Assembly: GCA_030699385.1 (NCBI GenBank) | Contig: JAUYMY010000021.1 | Location: 1 to 40,522, forward strand | DNA: 40,522 bases | Direction of reading: 5' to 3' | DNA from: Methylobacter sp. | GTDB taxonomy: Bacteria; Pseudomonadota; Gammaproteobacteria; Methylococcales; Methylomonadaceae | Shown: positions 10,301 through 18,596 of the stretch, piece by piece | Numbering within the stretch: the first letter of the stretch is position 1 | Layout of the letters: every line of letters starts with the position of its first letter | Made by a program: the position numbers and the translations under genes | Notes under the pieces: generated by a model | Seen by the model: only the letters and a program-made list of their open reading frames with translations | Told to the model about the DNA's origin: nothing | Databases searched by the model: none

Positions 10301-11398
10301 ATGAAAAAAAATCTATTTAAAAAATCAATCGTGTTACTGACCATTACAAGTTTAATGAGTGGTTGTTACTCATTCGGGCCCGATGGGCTTAAAGGGACAC
10401 ATCCTCTTTATAATACCGCGATTGTTGAGAGCTTGAATGAGCAGTTTATACAAAATATTGTGCGCTTACATTATCGGGACCCGGCTTTTTTTCTCGATGT
10501 GGTCAGTGTCACTGCATCTTTGAAAATGGATTTAGCGGCAGGTATGGATCAATCTGCATTTGATTTAAGTCAAGGCGGCGCTGATGTTTTGCAGTTTAGC
10601 GCGGCAGGGGCTTATTCAAGTACGCCGACTATTGCTTATGCACCTATGCAGGGTGAAAATTTTGTCAAAAGTGTACTTGAACCCATCGCGATTGAAGATA
10701 CCTTTGCCTTAATGGGTTCAGGCTGGACTAATCGGCGCGTATTAAGCCTGTGTGTGGAAAAAATAAATGATCTGGATAATGCATCCGGTGCGTCAGGGCC
10801 TACGCCCCAATTACCCCCCAAGAATATGGCGTCATTTGAACGACTATTACACTTGTTTGATGAAATCAGAGCTGAAAATTTAATAGTCCCTATCATTGAT
10901 TCAAAAACTAATGAAATAAAACTGGCCATTAAATCATCAGTAACTTATCAAAACACGATTTCTGAAATTAAACAGTTACTGGGGCTTGATCCAAATCTTG
11001 AACTCTATCGTGTGACCAGTGATTTTGTAGACCATAAACCAGATACTATCTCGATACGCACGCGTTCATTGATGAGTGTATTTTTCTACCTGTCTCATAA
11101 TGTGGATACACCACCTCAACATAAAGAAGCGGGCTTAGTCACTGTAACCCGCAATAAAGATGGCTCTGAATTTAATTGGGCTAATACGGCGGGGGGTAAA
11201 TTGTTCCATATTCATCAAAAAAGCGGGCTGGAACCTGATATGGCTTTTGTTACTATACCCTATCGTGGTCAATGGTTTTATATCGCGGATAATGATTTGG
11301 AATCAAAATCAACGTTTATGCTGCTGTCTCAGTTATTTCGATTGCAGGCTGGGGCGGCTAAAGCTAATGCGCCTACATTAACGATACCGGTGAGATAA
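10301..11398 (+). CDS. Lipoprotein of unknown function
   Basis: A 365-residue protein with a lipoprotein signal peptide: basic start MKKNLFKKS, hydrophobic core and lipobox LMSGC (lipidated Cys22). The mature part begins with an alpha-helical stretch (NTAIVESLNEQFIQNIVRLHYRDPAFFLDVVSVTASLKMD) and has a Gly/Ser/Pro-rich centre. I recognise no enzyme motif. Similar lipoproteins exist in gammaproteobacteria, but I cannot name the family with certainty. It precedes the MscS gene by 65 bases on the same strand, so the two may be co-expressed at the envelope. Confidence 0.75.
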   Translation: MKKNLFKKSIVLLTITSLMSGCYSFGPDGLKGTHPLYNTAIVESLNEQFIQNIVRLHYRDPAFFLDVVSVTASLKMDLAAGMDQSAFDLSQGGADVLQFSAAGAYSSTPTIAYAPMQGENFVKSVLEPIAIEDTFALMGSGWTNRRVLSLCVEKINDLDNASGASGPTPQLPPKNMASFERLLHLFDEIRAENLIVPIIDSKTNEIKLAIKSSVTYQNTISEIKQLLGLDPNLELYRVTSDFVDHKPDTISIRTRSLMSVFFYLSHNVDTPPQHKEAGLVTVTRNKDGSEFNWANTAGGKLFHIHQKSGLEPDMAFVTIPYRGQWFYIADNDLESKSTFMLLSQLFRLQAGAAKANAPTLTIPVR

Positions 11399-11463
11399 TT
11401 ATAAACCGCTAAGACTAAGCACCACTCGTGTAGTTAATTACTTACAATTCACCTGGAAAATTA

Positions 11464-13221
11464 ATGATACCTAAATCTTTTACATTTAAGTCACGCTTCA
11501 TCACAACGCTAATTGTGCTGTGTGTGCTTCAAATGTTGGTTTTGCCTGCCAATGCGGGTGTAGACAGCAGCCCTCTCAAACCGATTGATACCTCCAGTCC
11601 CAGGGCTACGCTACAAGGGTTTATCGATTTTGCCGACAAGGCTTACAGCACAGGCGTTGGAAGTCTGAATCACTACATGGCTTCTTCTGATCTTTACTTA
11701 AACGCTGAGCAAATGGCTATTTTAAAAGGGTCTTTGGGGCATCAGAAATCGGCTGAACGTGCTTTGGATTTGAGCGAATTAGCTCCCGCCACCGCTGAAG
11801 AGACCTCACGACGGCTCATGATACAACTAAAAGAGGTGCTCGATCGTATTGATCTGCCAGCCATTGAGTCTATTCCAGATGCCCAGATGATGGCTAAATC
11901 CGAATTTAAATACTGGGTTATTCCAAACACTGAAATTCGGATTCAGCGTATTGAAAAAGGAGCACATGCCGGTAAATACCTGTTTACCGCCGAAACATTA
12001 AGACGCTTGCCCGAGTTTTATGACACCGTCAAACACCTTCCCTATAAAGCGAATGCATCTGTAGGCTGGTACGACTTTGCTACTTATGGTGCTATTGGCG
12101 TGGCGGCCGTATTGCATAAGATTGTACCGACACGCTGGCTTATCGATGCACCCGATAAGCAGCCTGATAGAGTTATTATTTTTACCCAGCCTATATGGCG
12201 TTGGCTGGGCATGATAATCGTTTTGGGAGCGGGTTTTATCTTCCTGCGCCAATGCTTTCGTCTGCGTCAGGCCTGGAAGAGCAGAGCAAGGTTTTCTGAG
12301 CAATGGGTGGATTTACTTCGGCCTATCAGTCTGGTGATTGTGACATTACTCTCCGCAATAATTTTTGAGAGGGTTTTCAGGGTTTCAGGCGATGCTTTTA
12401 AAGTGCTCACACTGTTGTTCTGGGCTTTTTTCTATCTCGCCATTACCTGGACAGTCTGGGTGGCTGGCGGTGCGCTAGCCACCACGGTGATTGCTCAAGA
12501 ACATCTGTTGGCGGGCAGTATTGATAGTCAACTTATCCGTTTAAGCTTGAGGCTTATTACTTTCATCATGGCGACGGCCATCCTCATCCTTGGAGCCGAT
12601 CAAATAGGTCTGCCTGCCTATTCAGTCGTCGCTGGACTTGGCGTTGGTGGTCTAGCCGTCGCGCTGGCGGCACAACAAACTATTGCTAATCTGATTGGTT
12701 CTCTTATTATCATGATTGAAAGACCTTTCTCAGTAGGCGATTCAATCAAATTAAAAGATGCGGAAGGCGTGGTTGAAAACGTGGGTTTTCGCAGCACTCG
12801 GATTCGCACCGTCTATAACTCTCTGGTAACTATTCCCAGCAGTCAGATTGTAAACAGCACTATTGATAATATGGCATTGCGTGATTATCGGCAGATTAAA
12901 ATTGACCTCGGTCTTACCTACAACATGCCGATTGAGAAAATAAAAACGTTTGTTGAGGAGGTTAAGCACATTATTGAATCCCATCCCCTCACGCGCAAAG
13001 ACAACTGTCAGGTATTTTTTTACCGGTTTGGACCACATAGTCTGGATATTTTAGTAGAGTTTTTTCTTGATGTGCACAATAAGATAGACGAACTGACTGA
13101 GCGGCAGCAGATTTTTCTGGATATTTTGCATTTAGCAAACGTAATGGAGATAGAGTTTGCCTTCCCTACACAAACTTTACATATCGCCGATTTAGAGGGG
13201 GAAAAGGATAATAAGGAATGA
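11464..13221 (+). CDS. MscS-family mechanosensitive channel
   Basis: A 585-residue inner-membrane channel with a cleavable-looking N-terminus (ending LVLPANAG), a periplasmic domain of about 200 residues, and several membrane helices from about 235 on. The pore-lining helix region is GLGVGGLAVALAAQQTIANLIGSLIIMIERPFSVGDSI, followed by the beta domain (GVVENVGFRSTRIRTVYNSLVTIPSSQIVN). It opens under hypo-osmotic stress. It is longer than MscS (286 residues) and shorter than MscK, so it is a mid-size paralogue; gating properties cannot be read. The gene downstream is convergent. Confidence 0.9.
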   Translation: MIPKSFTFKSRFITTLIVLCVLQMLVLPANAGVDSSPLKPIDTSSPRATLQGFIDFADKAYSTGVGSLNHYMASSDLYLNAEQMAILKGSLGHQKSAERALDLSELAPATAEETSRRLMIQLKEVLDRIDLPAIESIPDAQMMAKSEFKYWVIPNTEIRIQRIEKGAHAGKYLFTAETLRRLPEFYDTVKHLPYKANASVGWYDFATYGAIGVAAVLHKIVPTRWLIDAPDKQPDRVIIFTQPIWRWLGMIIVLGAGFIFLRQCFRLRQAWKSRARFSEQWVDLLRPISLVIVTLLSAIIFERVFRVSGDAFKVLTLLFWAFFYLAITWTVWVAGGALATTVIAQEHLLAGSIDSQLIRLSLRLITFIMATAILILGADQIGLPAYSVVAGLGVGGLAVALAAQQTIANLIGSLIIMIERPFSVGDSIKLKDAEGVVENVGFRSTRIRTVYNSLVTIPSSQIVNSTIDNMALRDYRQIKIDLGLTYNMPIEKIKTFVEEVKHIIESHPLTRKDNCQVFFYRFGPHSLDILVEFFLDVHNKIDELTERQQIFLDILHLANVMEIEFAFPTQTLHIADLEGEKDNKE

Positions 13222-13234
13222 GCATGAAATAATA

Positions 13235-13325
13235 AATAGAACGCGGATTACACAGATAGGACGAATTTACACAAATCTTTTAAATCAGTCATTATCCATC
13301 TAACTCGTGCCATCCGCGTTCTATT
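13235..13325. repeat. MITE-like element R1, copy b (empty form)
   Basis: A 91-bp element with perfect 14-bp terminal inverted repeats (AATAGAACGCGGAT at 13235-13248 and its complement at 13312-13325). The interior is also imperfectly self-complementary. It lacks the 48-bp unit: CATCCGCGTTCTATT is continuous here where copy a has the unit. It fills the gap between convergent genes. Confidence 0.75.
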
Positions 13326-13350
13326 ACTTTTTTCGCTGAGTAGTTACTTC

Positions 13351-15222
13351 CTAATTAATATTCTTAAGCAAAATACGTCGAACTTCTTCGATTGCAAGCG
13401 GATGTCCTTGGGCAGAATGTCCTGTTCTGACAACATATTCAGACTCAACGTCATCAATGTGTGCGCTACTGTATTCGACCACACCGTCATTACCGGTCTT
13501 AATATCCATGTCGGGTAATACCGCAACAATCGAATTTCCAGTAATACCAGGAGCGAGAGGCAAATCAACCAATGCTTTCAAGATGGGATTGTCGGGTGAC
13601 ATGCCATCAGCACTGGTGGGCAGTTTGCCTTTAAGGCTCGCAGGCAGTTTCAACTGACCTGACAATTGCGCGAACTTCTCGAAACCACCTTTTACTAAAT
13701 CCACAGGCAGCGTAACTAAAGATCGAGTCAAGTTACGCACCCAGTCTTTGCTTAGGAAACTGCCGCGATGCGGGGTCGAAATGTAAACCACCCGTTTCAC
13801 AAAAGGCAAATGTTCAAAAAACATGGCACGATTTAGATGGAATTTTATCTTGGGATCAGCATCGATCGATTCAAACGGCTGCTCACTGATGGTCTCCCAC
13901 AGTTTATTTCCCGAATCAACAGCGAGCAAGTTAGTCAATAAGCCACCCTGGCTGTGACCTATCACCACCATCTGATTCATCGCGGGATCTTTATTCTCAG
14001 GATCAAATTGCTTGACTCTTTCAATCAGGGTGTCACGTAAATCCGCTGCAGATTTAAGAACAGGAGCACTGCTGGCGTATTCGTAAAACCAAAACTGATA
14101 GCGGCTGCGAATCACCGGGTCAGTCCGTAGCGTATTGACCATCTCTGCCCACCATACTGGGCTGCTTCCTGTCCCGTGAACCATCACGACAGGAATAAGC
14201 CCTGGCTGATGGGGCTGAACCATGAGCATGTTATGTTCAACTCCGCCGCCCGATAAAAAGTTTTTCAGGCCTTGGTTCCAAAGCTCCTTATCGTTTAAGC
14301 GATAAGCAAGCGGTGCGGTAGTATCTGATTGTAGTGGAATAGACTTTCCATTAACCATCACCTCGTTATCGTCATAGGCTGAAAAGAAGCGTAATTTTGC
14401 GCCGCCCTGCCCTGCCTGTAGATCGCGCAAATTGCCGTCAACGTGCAAAAATGCCGTAATAGGTAATGACCCACCATTGGCCGTATCATTGGATTCATGG
14501 GTTACGCCGATAATGGGTAAGCCCAGTCCTGGATTACGGTTACGCACGGTAAAGCCATAGACATCAAAATCGTTGGCGGGATAGAAGGCTTCAAAATCAT
14601 TCAGGTTCCATCTAAAATCATTCGTGTCCAGCGCAATATTTAAAGACCCGCTCAGCAGTCTACGCTTACCAGCGATAAACTTGATACCGTCACCTTCAGC
14701 TTGCTGAAAGCCACGCCCCAATGCGCGGTTGTAAAGATCGCAAGCTTCCCGAAACCGACTATCGTAAGGACTCGGCGGTGCTTCCTTACTTTCGCCCAGT
14801 AAATATAAATAAGCATAAACGGCTGATTGCAGGTAAACATCGCTCGCGCTCTGAGCTGAGACGTCCTCTGAGTTGGCTACAGGTAATGACTCACCATAGG
14901 CATAGCTTGCTTCAGCCAAGGCGAATAATAAATCTCGCCTCTCATCTGTTAAGGCTATCTTGTGCAGATCGAGCAGAGCTTGCCGGGGATTTGAATCGTA
15001 GACTTCCAATAAATTGTAGCGATTAATTACGGCTTTGGCTTTGTTGCTCAGCGTACCTTCGTGGTTAAGAGGGTTTGTTGTGGAAATTTGATAAGATTCT
15101 TCAGGAGTTACCTTGGTAACGCCTATAGGGGGAGCGCAGCCAGACAGGAGGAGAATTAATGTCAAACCTGATAGGCAGCAGATTTGAGTGGCATCAGGTT
15201 TAAATAAAGTAAAAGTAGTCAT
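13351..15222 (-). CDS. Lipoprotein alpha/beta hydrolase
   Basis: A 623-residue envelope protein. The lipobox LLSGC places the lipidated Cys at 29. The C-terminal half is an alpha/beta hydrolase: oxyanion-hole segment VVMVHGTGSSPVWW, nucleophile elbow GHSQGG (S424), and a likely catalytic His near the C-terminus (RTGHSAQGHPL). An Asp in DMDIKTGNDGVVEY is a candidate acid. The first 300 residues include helical TPR-like stretches (LDLHKIALTDERRDLLFALAEASYAYGE) and a domain with no family I know. It resembles lipase/esterase or PGAP1-like proteins; substrate unknown. The gene converges with the MscS gene. Confidence 0.8.
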   Translation of the reverse strand: MTTFTLFKPDATQICCLSGLTLILLLSGCAPPIGVTKVTPEESYQISTTNPLNHEGTLSNKAKAVINRYNLLEVYDSNPRQALLDLHKIALTDERRDLLFALAEASYAYGESLPVANSEDVSAQSASDVYLQSAVYAYLYLLGESKEAPPSPYDSRFREACDLYNRALGRGFQQAEGDGIKFIAGKRRLLSGSLNIALDTNDFRWNLNDFEAFYPANDFDVYGFTVRNRNPGLGLPIIGVTHESNDTANGGSLPITAFLHVDGNLRDLQAGQGGAKLRFFSAYDDNEVMVNGKSIPLQSDTTAPLAYRLNDKELWNQGLKNFLSGGGVEHNMLMVQPHQPGLIPVVMVHGTGSSPVWWAEMVNTLRTDPVIRSRYQFWFYEYASSAPVLKSAADLRDTLIERVKQFDPENKDPAMNQMVVIGHSQGGLLTNLLAVDSGNKLWETISEQPFESIDADPKIKFHLNRAMFFEHLPFVKRVVYISTPHRGSFLSKDWVRNLTRSLVTLPVDLVKGGFEKFAQLSGQLKLPASLKGKLPTSADGMSPDNPILKALVDLPLAPGITGNSIVAVLPDMDIKTGNDGVVEYSSAHIDDVESEYVVRTGHSAQGHPLAIEEVRRILLKNIN

Positions 15223-15320
15223 GAGCAGTCTGTTGGAATTATTTTTTTAAGTCTACTCCCACTTTTAACGAAAAAACGTGAAACGTGTTATCCCTCTGTC
15301 ACAGAAACTAAATAATTTTT

Positions 15321-15345
15321 CCGTTCACACTGAGCTGGTCGAAGG
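15321..15345. repeat. Short dispersed repeat CCGTTCACACTGAGC...
   Basis: The stretch reading roughly CCGTTCACACTGAGCTGGTCG is a widespread environmental-bacterial repeat type (complement: TTCGACCAGCTCAGTGTGAA). A degenerate relative (CCTGAGCGTAGTCGAAA) forms the 3' end of amgK at about 22349. It lies in a 294-base gap in which I see no gene. Confidence 0.4.
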
Positions 15346-15453
15346 GTAAGTGGAAAAATTTAAGCAGATTAACTGAATATCATGAGGCAAATAAAATAAG
15401 ACGGTTTTGGGAGCGGGCAGCAGAAATAATTAGTTTTTTTAATATATTATAAG

Positions 15454-15491
15454 CCTCTGTCTGGTTGTTTTTTAAAATGACCGAACAGAGG
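15454..15491 (-). terminator. Putative terminator of the EF-hand gene
   Basis: CCTCTGT..GGT (15454-15465) pairs with ACC..ACAGAGG (15480-15491), giving a 12-bp stem with a 2-base internal loop. On the minus strand the stem is followed by an A/T-rich tract. It starts 25 bases past the EF-hand stop codon. Confidence 0.5.
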
Positions 15492-15516
15492 GATTTAAGT
15501 TTATGGCGTTGGAAAT

Positions 15517-15762
15517 TTATTTATTTGCCTCGTCAATTTCTGCCGCGGTTACTTTGCCATCTTTATTAGCATCCAGTTTCTCAAAATTCTTTTTAATGCG
15601 AGTCGCATCACCGGCTATAGCTTCTTCCATTGATACGCCACCATCTTTATTGGTATCTAATTTTTGCACACGCGCTGCAATCTCTTCAGAATCCGCTGCA
15701 AAAGCAATAACGCTTCCTGAAAACAAAAATAAAGCTATAAAGACTTTTACTACTGACTTCAT
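15517..15762 (-). CDS. Small secreted EF-hand calcium-binding protein
   Basis: An 81-residue protein with a signal peptide (MKSVVKVFIALFLFSGSVIAFA, cleaved before ADSEE) and two EF-hand loops, DTNKDGGVSMEE and DANKDGKVTAAE, each with acidic ligands at positions 1, 3, 5 and 12. I start at the ATG at 15762: GGAG lies seven bases upstream. The longer frame from 15774 only adds MENI and swallows that site. It should bind calcium in the periplasm or outside the cell. The next gene on this strand is a calcium-binding-type RTX protein, but no shared transcript is evident. Confidence 0.85.
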   Translation of the reverse strand: MKSVVKVFIALFLFSGSVIAFAADSEEIAARVQKLDTNKDGGVSMEEAIAGDATRIKKNFEKLDANKDGKVTAAEIDEANK

Positions 15763-15969
15763 TATATTCTCCAAATATTACGTTTAAACTGAAATTCAAC
15801 GGCTGAATACTTTGAAACAGCTTCGTTAACCTTAATTTTTGAGGGCAAGTTCTTAGCATAACAACACGGCTAATGGATAGAAAACCCAACCGCATCGGTC
15901 AAAGTATCCCACCTTAAATCCATTGTTACAAGCACCATTTTTCACTCTGTGAAACTTTATGTTCATTCC

Positions 15970-16707
15970 TTAGCCAACTTCAATAGCCACTAAATCATTA
16001 CTATAAATACCCACTAAGGTAATAGATGCGTTCCAATAGAAATCGACGACAACACCGGTGTCATATTCGGCAATACTGCTGATGGAAGCCAACAAGTTAT
16101 CCATGTTGTAAATGCCGGTCGTTTCAGGAGAAAAATACAGCATATCGCTTGAGGTGTTGAAATCGGTGATAACAAAATCACCCGCTGCGTAAATTGCAAA
16201 GATGTCATTTCCGCTTCCACCGACTAATACATCTTTGCCATAACCTGCCCACAGCACATCATCCCCAGAACCGCCGTACAGATAATCGTCACCCAAACCA
16301 CCATCAAGAACATCATTACCAGCCCCGCCATCAATAACATCATCGCCATCAGTCCCATACATAACGTCATCGGTAAAACTACCGACACTATTTTCAGGAT
16401 AATAACTGTAAGCTAGATAATCATCGTAATAGTAGCTTTCGGTAACGTAAATATCGGCTACATAATAATCGGAATAATAAATATCGGTTGCGTAATAATC
16501 AACATAGCCGCTATCGTAATCATCATAATAGTAAATTTCGGCAGGGTAAGCATCAGTTACATAATAACCCGTGTCATAATCATCGTAATAGTAACTTTCG
16601 GCAGAATAAACATCGGTTACATAATAATCAGCATAACCACTGTCGTAATCATCATAATAGTAACCGTCATCGACGTAATCATAAGAATAATATTCATCGT
16701 CAAACAT
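15970..16707 (-). CDS. Tyr/Asp-rich RTX (haemolysin-type calcium-binding repeat) protein
   Basis: A 245-residue protein in two parts. Residues 1 to about 108 are almost only Tyr, Asp, Ser, Val, Ala and Gly, in imperfect repeats of about 20-24 residues built on YYYDDYDSGY and YYVTDVYxAE. Residues about 118-170 hold GGxGxD nonapeptides (DGGAGNDVLDGGLGDDYLYGGSGDDVL...GGSGNDIF), which bind calcium and fold as a beta-roll. The C-terminus is hydrophobic and acidic, as in type I secretion substrates. There is no Sec signal peptide and no secretion gene nearby. A good ribosome binding site (AAGGAAAGG) supports the start. The Tyr-rich part matches no family I know. Confidence 0.8.
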   Translation of the reverse strand: MFDDEYYSYDYVDDGYYYDDYDSGYADYYVTDVYSAESYYYDDYDTGYYVTDAYPAEIYYYDDYDSGYVDYYATDIYYSDYYVADIYVTESYYYDDYLAYSYYPENSVGSFTDDVMYGTDGDDVIDGGAGNDVLDGGLGDDYLYGGSGDDVLWAGYGKDVLVGGSGNDIFAIYAAGDFVITDFNTSSDMLYFSPETTGIYNMDNLLASISSIAEYDTGVVVDFYWNASITLVGIYSNDLVAIEVG

Positions 16708-16867
16708 TGCCTTTCCTTGTTAATAATTAAGTTAGGTCACATCATATTCCTGATTACTTAATGCTAAATGAATGAAAATTGTTTTTCTTATGTCCTCGCG
16801 GCATGCTTACTTCAAGATGTGTATTACGATGAGCGTAGCGGTGATAAAAAATGTGATCAGGCTTGAA

Positions 16868-17251
16868 TCAAGCGCCGCTGACTTGGTCAGAACTTCCCTT
16901 ATCAGACTTTTTACCGCGTCGACGATAGTTATTGCCGCGCTTTTTATTGCGCGCTTTTACCCGTCTTATGTCCAATTTATGCTGCTTTACTTCTACTGAT
17001 TTCAAATGCAGAAATATATCCTGCGGCATTTCATCGGGCAGCTCAACCAGCGTGTAATCGCCGTGAATATTGAGATTGTTGATATTGTTTTTGTCGACCC
17101 CGGACTCTTCAATCAATACTTTTTTAATTTCTTCCGGGGTAACCTGATGCTTGCCGCCTACATCCAAGCGATAGCGCACCATTTTAATGCCTGGCGGGGT
17201 GGTATTTGCCATCGATTTTTGCGGGGGGGATTGTTGTTTAGTGCCGTTCAT
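16868..17251 (-). CDS. Free-standing DbpA-type RNA-binding domain protein
   Basis: A 127-residue cytosolic protein. Residues 20 to about 100 (GIKMVRYRLDVGGKHQVTPEEIKKVLIEESGVDKNNINNLNIHGDYTLVELP...) resemble the C-terminal RRM-like domain of DEAD-box helicases DbpA/CsdA. The tail (KARNKKRGNNYRRRGKKSDKG) is strongly basic. No helicase domain is attached. It could bind structured RNA, perhaps rRNA, as a stand-alone factor. It lies 40 bases after surA on the same strand and may share its transcript. Confidence 0.7.
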   Translation of the reverse strand: MNGTKQQSPPQKSMANTTPPGIKMVRYRLDVGGKHQVTPEEIKKVLIEESGVDKNNINNLNIHGDYTLVELPDEMPQDIFLHLKSVEVKQHKLDIRRVKARNKKRGNNYRRRGKKSDKGSSDQVSGA

Positions 17252-17291
17252 TCCGCCGCCAATTCTAAAAGACCCGGCGAATTAAACCGAC

Positions 17292-18596
17292 TCAAAGCCT
17301 ATCCTGATAAATTTCGACAAAAGCTTCATCGCGCAAACGGCGCATCCAGAGCTCTGTTTCTTCTTCAATTTTGCGTTTGCGAATGGCTTCTCTGATCAGA
17401 TTCTTTTTAAACTCATCGCTGTCGTCTTTCTGTTCACGGCCTAAAACCTGAATCAAATGCCAGCCGAACTGCGTCTGTACCGGCTCGCTCAATTCATTCA
17501 CCCCAAGTTGAGACATGGCTTCTTCAAACGGTTTAACCAAATCGCCGGGGCTTACCCAATCCAGCGAACCGCCTTTTATGGCCGAGCCTTTGTCATCGGA
17601 ATTCGCCCTGGCCAATGCGGCAAAATCATCGCCACTGGCGATACGGTTTTTTAAAGCCAGCAAACGTTTTTGCGCCTCGGTATCGTCAACCAATTCATTG
17701 GTTTTAACTAAAATATGGCGTACTTTGGTTTTGGTGATGGTGTGACTGCCGGTGCCTTTTAGGCCCAACATTTTAACGATGTGGAAACCACTGGGACTAC
17801 GAATCGGCGCGGACACTTGGCCCTCTCTCATTTGCCTGATCTCATTGACAAACAGCGTTGGTATTTCACTTAACGGACGCCAACCCAAATCACCGCCTTT
17901 TAGCGCGTTGGCATCATCGGAATTACTGACGGCGGTCTGATTAAAATCTTGCCCGCTGCGCAATTTTCCGACCAAATCTTCCGCTTTAGCCATGGCTTTT
18001 TGTATCTCGGTGGAGGAGGCGCCCTCTCTAACCGCAACCAGAATATGGCCTAAATGATACTGCATGGATTCTTCGCCAATTTTATCCTGAGTTTCCACAT
18101 AATGCTGCACCTCGCGGTCGGTCACCCGGATGCGTCCGCCTATCTCGCGGCTGCGTAATTGGTTAATCACAATTTCATTGCGCATATTGTCCAGAAAGGT
18201 TTGATAGCTGATGCCCTGCCCTTGCAACTCGGCTCTAAATTCCGCCATATCCATGTTGTTTCTGCGGGCAATATCGGCGGCGGAATTGTTGAGCATTTCT
18301 TCGCTGACGTTAATGCCGGCTTTTTCCGCTAACTGCCGCTGCAGCTTATCAATAATCATTTTTTCCAGCACTTGTTTGCGCAAGATATAAGCAGGTGGCG
18401 CCGCCGCGTTGCTTTGCTGTATGCGCTGTTCAATGGCGGCGACTTCTTTTTGTAGCTCGCGCTCCAGAATAACGTCGTCTTCAACCACTGCGATAATGCT
18501 GTCAAGTAATTCAGCGCGCACTGACACATTGCCAAACAAAAAGTTACACAGCAATACTGCAATAAGAGCTGTTTTGATATTTTTTAGCATCATCAT
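17292..18596 (-). CDS. surA: Periplasmic chaperone / peptidyl-prolyl isomerase SurA
   Basis: Escorts unfolded outer-membrane proteins through the periplasm. The 434 residues comprise a signal peptide (to SVRA), an N-terminal chaperone domain (about 30-165), and two parvulin domains (around YHLGHILVAVREGASS and VRHILVKTNELVDD, each ending GGDLGW/GGSLDW...GFHIVKML/GWHLIQVLG). A C-terminal helix follows. The ATG shares its first base with the lptD stop (TAATG), so the two are translationally coupled. LptD is itself a SurA client in model species. Confidence 0.95.
   Translation of the reverse strand: MMMLKNIKTALIAVLLCNFLFGNVSVRAELLDSIIAVVEDDVILERELQKEVAAIEQRIQQSNAAAPPAYILRKQVLEKMIIDKLQRQLAEKAGINVSEEMLNNSAADIARRNNMDMAEFRAELQGQGISYQTFLDNMRNEIVINQLRSREIGGRIRVTDREVQHYVETQDKIGEESMQYHLGHILVAVREGASSTEIQKAMAKAEDLVGKLRSGQDFNQTAVSNSDDANALKGGDLGWRPLSEIPTLFVNEIRQMREGQVSAPIRSPSGFHIVKMLGLKGTGSHTITKTKVRHILVKTNELVDDTEAQKRLLALKNRIASGDDFAALARANSDDKGSAIKGGSLDWVSPGDLVKPFEEAMSQLGVNELSEPVQTQFGWHLIQVLGREQKDDSDEFKKNLIREAIRKRKIEEETELWMRRLRDEAFVEIYQDRL

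Noticed and set aside
16488..16730. A His/Asn-rich rightward frame opposite the RTX gene
   Set aside because: It is the antisense reading of the Tyr/Asp repeat (TAC/GAT codons read as His/Asn-rich), with no ribosome binding site.
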